Below, one piece after another: positions 6,722 to 8,094 of a stretch of 8,094 nucleotides of DNA. The notes beneath the pieces were generated by a model, which did not search any database, had not been told where the DNA came from, and saw nothing but the letters and a program-made list of their open reading frames with translations. Position numbers and translations under genes: made by a program. The stretch is from Bordetella parapertussis (lineage in GTDB: Bacteria; Pseudomonadota; Gammaproteobacteria; Burkholderiales; Burkholderiaceae_B). How positions within the stretch are numbered: position 1 is the stretch's first letter; every line of letters begins with the position of its first letter. The stretch is taken from assembly GCA_945882005.1 (NCBI GenBank), contig CAMCWG010000128.1:1-8094 (forward strand), in the 5' to 3' direction.

Positions 6722-6729
6722 AAAGAGAG
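6722..6729 (+). promoter_or_regulatory. Ribosome binding site that fixes the dehydrogenase start
   Basis: The purine-rich AAAGAGAG ends 7 bases before the ATG at 6737. It supports this start over an in-frame TTG at 6665 that would overlap the previous gene and add 24 residues lying ahead of the family's normal N-terminus (M-K-I-I-V-L-P-G-D-G-I-G). Confidence 0.55.
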
Positions 6730-6736
6730 CTTGTTC

Positions 6737-7798
6737 ATGAAAATTATCGTTTTGCCAGGTGATGGCATTGGTGCAGAGACTGTATCTGTGGCGGTTGATG
6801 CCCTTGAGCTGATCTCCAAAAAATTTAAACTCAACTTAAATTTGCATCATGATATTGCTGGCCATGAGAGCTTAATCAAGCACGGCACCACGATCCATGC
6901 TGGGCTGCTGGATGCCGTAAAGGGCGCAGATGGTTTGATATTGGGGCCGATGTCGACCTATGACTTTAAGGACGAGTCTAAAGGTGAGATCAATCCTTCG
7001 AAATTTTTTCGTAAAAGCTTGGATCTCTTTGCCAATATTCGCCCAGCAAAAACATTCCCTGGGAGTGGTGCAGTCCATAAGCCGCTTGATCTGGTTGTGG
7101 TGCGTGAGAACACCGAAGGCTTCTATGCGGACCGCAACGTCGAGTCCGGTGGCAGTGAAATGTTGATTACCTCTGACGTGGTGGTTTCATTGCGACGCAT
7201 TACACGGCAGTGCTGTGAGCGGATTGCTCGCGCAGCGTTTGAGTTGGCGATGACGCGACGCAAGCATGTGACGGTTGTGCATAAGGCGAACGTCTTGCGT
7301 CTAGGTGACGGGATGTTTATCGACTCTTGCCGGCTAATTGGCAAAGAGTTTCCTGAGGTACAAATTGAAGAAATTATTGTGGACGCAATGATGGCGCACG
7401 TTGTGCGTACGCCGGAGCGTTATGACGTTATCGTTACGACTAATATGTTTGGTGACATTTTGTCAGATCTGACTGCGGAGCTTTCCGGTAGCTTGGGTAT
7501 GGCGGCATCTATTAATGCGGGCGTCAATTATGCAATGGCTCAGGCGGCGCACGGGTCTGCACCAGACATTGCTGGGAAGAACATTGCAAATCCGTTTTCG
7601 CAGGTCTGGTCGGCGGCGATGCTGTTGAACTGGTTTGGTCAACGTAAGGGGCGCGCAGAGTTTACGCAGGCCGCTCAAGCCCTAGAGAGTGCTGTGGCAG
7701 CGGCGATTGCTGCGGGCGAATCAACCAAGGATGTTGGCGGCCGTTTGGGAACGAAAGAGACCGGACAGGCCTTGGTGGCACGTTTAGCGAAGGTGTAA
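6737..7798 (+). CDS. Isopropylmalate/isocitrate-dehydrogenase-family oxidative decarboxylase
   Basis: 353 residues, the normal length for the beta-decarboxylating dehydrogenases (3-isopropylmalate, NAD-isocitrate, homoisocitrate, tartrate/malate). These oxidise a (2R)-3-substituted malate and release CO2, using Mg/Mn and NAD(P). It begins with L-P-G-D-G-I-G (6-12). The malate-binding arginines are Arg92, Arg102 (A-N-I-R-P) and Arg123, with Tyr130 in R-E-N-T-E-G-F-Y. Catalytic Lys183 lies in V-H-K-A-N-V-L, and the metal ligands are Asp216, Asp240 and Asp244 (N-M-F-G-D-I-L-S-D, 236-244). H-G-S-A-P-D-I-A-G-K-N-I-A-N-P at 272-286 has Asp277-Ile278 where NADP enzymes carry Lys-Tyr, so NAD is predicted. 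R-E-N-T-E-G is like isocitrate/homoisocitrate-type enzymes rather than LeuB (usually R-E-L-T-G-G), and the gene sits away from any leu genes, so a catabolic substrate is more likely than leucine synthesis. The actual substrate is unknown. Confidence 0.92.
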   Translation: MKIIVLPGDGIGAETVSVAVDALELISKKFKLNLNLHHDIAGHESLIKHGTTIHAGLLDAVKGADGLILGPMSTYDFKDESKGEINPSKFFRKSLDLFANIRPAKTFPGSGAVHKPLDLVVVRENTEGFYADRNVESGGSEMLITSDVVVSLRRITRQCCERIARAAFELAMTRRKHVTVVHKANVLRLGDGMFIDSCRLIGKEFPEVQIEEIIVDAMMAHVVRTPERYDVIVTTNMFGDILSDLTAELSGSLGMAASINAGVNYAMAQAAHGSAPDIAGKNIANPFSQVWSAAMLLNWFGQRKGRAEFTQAAQALESAVAAAIAAGESTKDVGGRLGTKETGQALVARLAKV

Positions 7799-7816
7799 TG
7801 CGCGACTTGTCGCACA

Positions 7817-7855
7817 AAAAGACCTGAACGCTAGGTGTCAGTGATCAGGTCTTTT
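7817..7855. terminator. Bidirectional intrinsic terminator between convergent genes
   Basis: AAAAGACCTGA (7817-7827) pairs perfectly with TCAGGTCTTTT (7845-7855), an 11-bp stem. Inside it, after an A-A mismatch, CGCT (7829-7832) can pair with AGTG (7840-7843, one G-U pair), leaving a 7-base loop. T-rich sequence follows on the plus strand (TTTTCTTT, 7852-7859), and the A-run at 7816-7820 gives a T-run on the minus strand. It starts 18 bases after the plus-strand dehydrogenase stop. Its right arm covers the stop and last codons of the convergent gene, so one hairpin can end transcripts from both sides. Confidence 0.85.
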
Positions 7856-8094
7856 CTTTCAGAGCCTGTACTTTCTTAAGAGCACCGGCAATGGCTTCGC
7901 CGGAAAGGTTGATTGCCGGGATACCGCGAAAGACAAAGGCTATCCCCGCTGTGGCTTGTAGCTCTTGGACGGTCGCTCCAGCACGTAGCGCTGCTACAGC
8001 ATGATTCTCCGCTGCTTGCGACAGATTCATGAGCAACATACCAAAGGCCATCAGCTGGCTCGTTTTCAGGTCTAGCGCCTCAGGCTCGAGAAGC
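7845..8094 (-). CDS. Carboxymuconolactone-decarboxylase-family protein, N-terminus cut by window edge
   Basis: The frame is open from the right edge to a TGA at 7845-7847, giving 82 C-terminal residues; an internal ATG at 8049-8051 is not the true start. The fragment L-D-L-K-T-S-Q-L, an Ala-rich helix, N-H-A-V-A-A-L-R-A-G-A-T-V-Q-E-L and R-G-I-P-A-I-N follow the CMD/AhpD-like helical pattern (PF02627). That family includes gamma-carboxymuconolactone decarboxylase and peroxidase-type proteins. The C-x-x-C-x-x-H active site of the redox members is absent: aligned on the His of E-N-H, the two Cys positions hold Ser and Ala, so an AhpD-like thiol peroxidase role is unlikely. The gene converges on the plus-strand dehydrogenase and shares its terminator. 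Decarboxylase, lactone-related or purely structural roles all remain possible; the fragment is short. Confidence 0.72.
   Translation of the reverse strand, partial: LLEPEALDLKTSQLMAFGMLLMNLSQAAENHAVAALRAGATVQELQATAGIAFVFRGIPAINLSGEAIAGALKKVQALKEKT

Noticed and set aside
6665..6736. N-terminal extension of the last dehydrogenase from a TTG at 6665
   Set aside because: The family N-terminus begins at the ATG at 6737, which has a purine-rich RBS; the extension overlaps the previous gene and the candidate promoter.

Overview
The window looks like a piece of a bacterial chromosome, most likely from a Burkholderiales-type betaproteobacterium. That placement is inferred from protein style and moderate GC; no rRNA or other phylogenetic marker is present. 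It is gene-dense, with nine protein genes (two cut by the window edges). I see no RNA gene, mobile element, CRISPR array or long repeat, and no gene-free stretch over about 120 bases.

Layout. (1) Bases 1-2852, minus strand: a tight three-gene run read leftwards. It encodes a PaaI-like hotdog thioesterase (2412-2852), a compact MTA/SAH-nucleosidase-like protein (1818-2375) and a large exported alpha/beta-hydrolase-domain protein (from 1798, running off the left edge). (2) Bases 2853-2968: a short divergent intergenic region that must hold the start signals for both directions. (3) Bases 2969-7798, plus strand: five genes, the first four closely packed. They encode a beta-lactamase-fold serine hydrolase, an Ldh/malate-lactate-type NAD(P)-dependent oxidoreductase, a small single-domain cupin, a secreted (possibly Tat) dienelactone-hydrolase-like esterase and, after a 64-base gap with its own candidate promoter, a 3-isopropylmalate/isocitrate-dehydrogenase-family enzyme. 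(4) Bases 7817-7855: a strong hairpin terminator, apparently serving both strands. It overlaps the last codons of a convergent minus-strand carboxymuconolactone-decarboxylase-like gene (7845 to the right edge).

Taken together, this reads as a catabolic island for an ester- or lactone-containing carboxylic acid. There are three unrelated or distantly related serine hydrolases (two with export signals), a thioesterase, a 2-hydroxyacid-type dehydrogenase, a metal-binding cupin and an oxidative-decarboxylase-type dehydrogenase. No transporter, CoA ligase or transcription regulator lies inside the window, so the substrate cannot be named. The combination does not match a textbook pathway that I recognise, and the pathway interpretation is inference from families and gene order.
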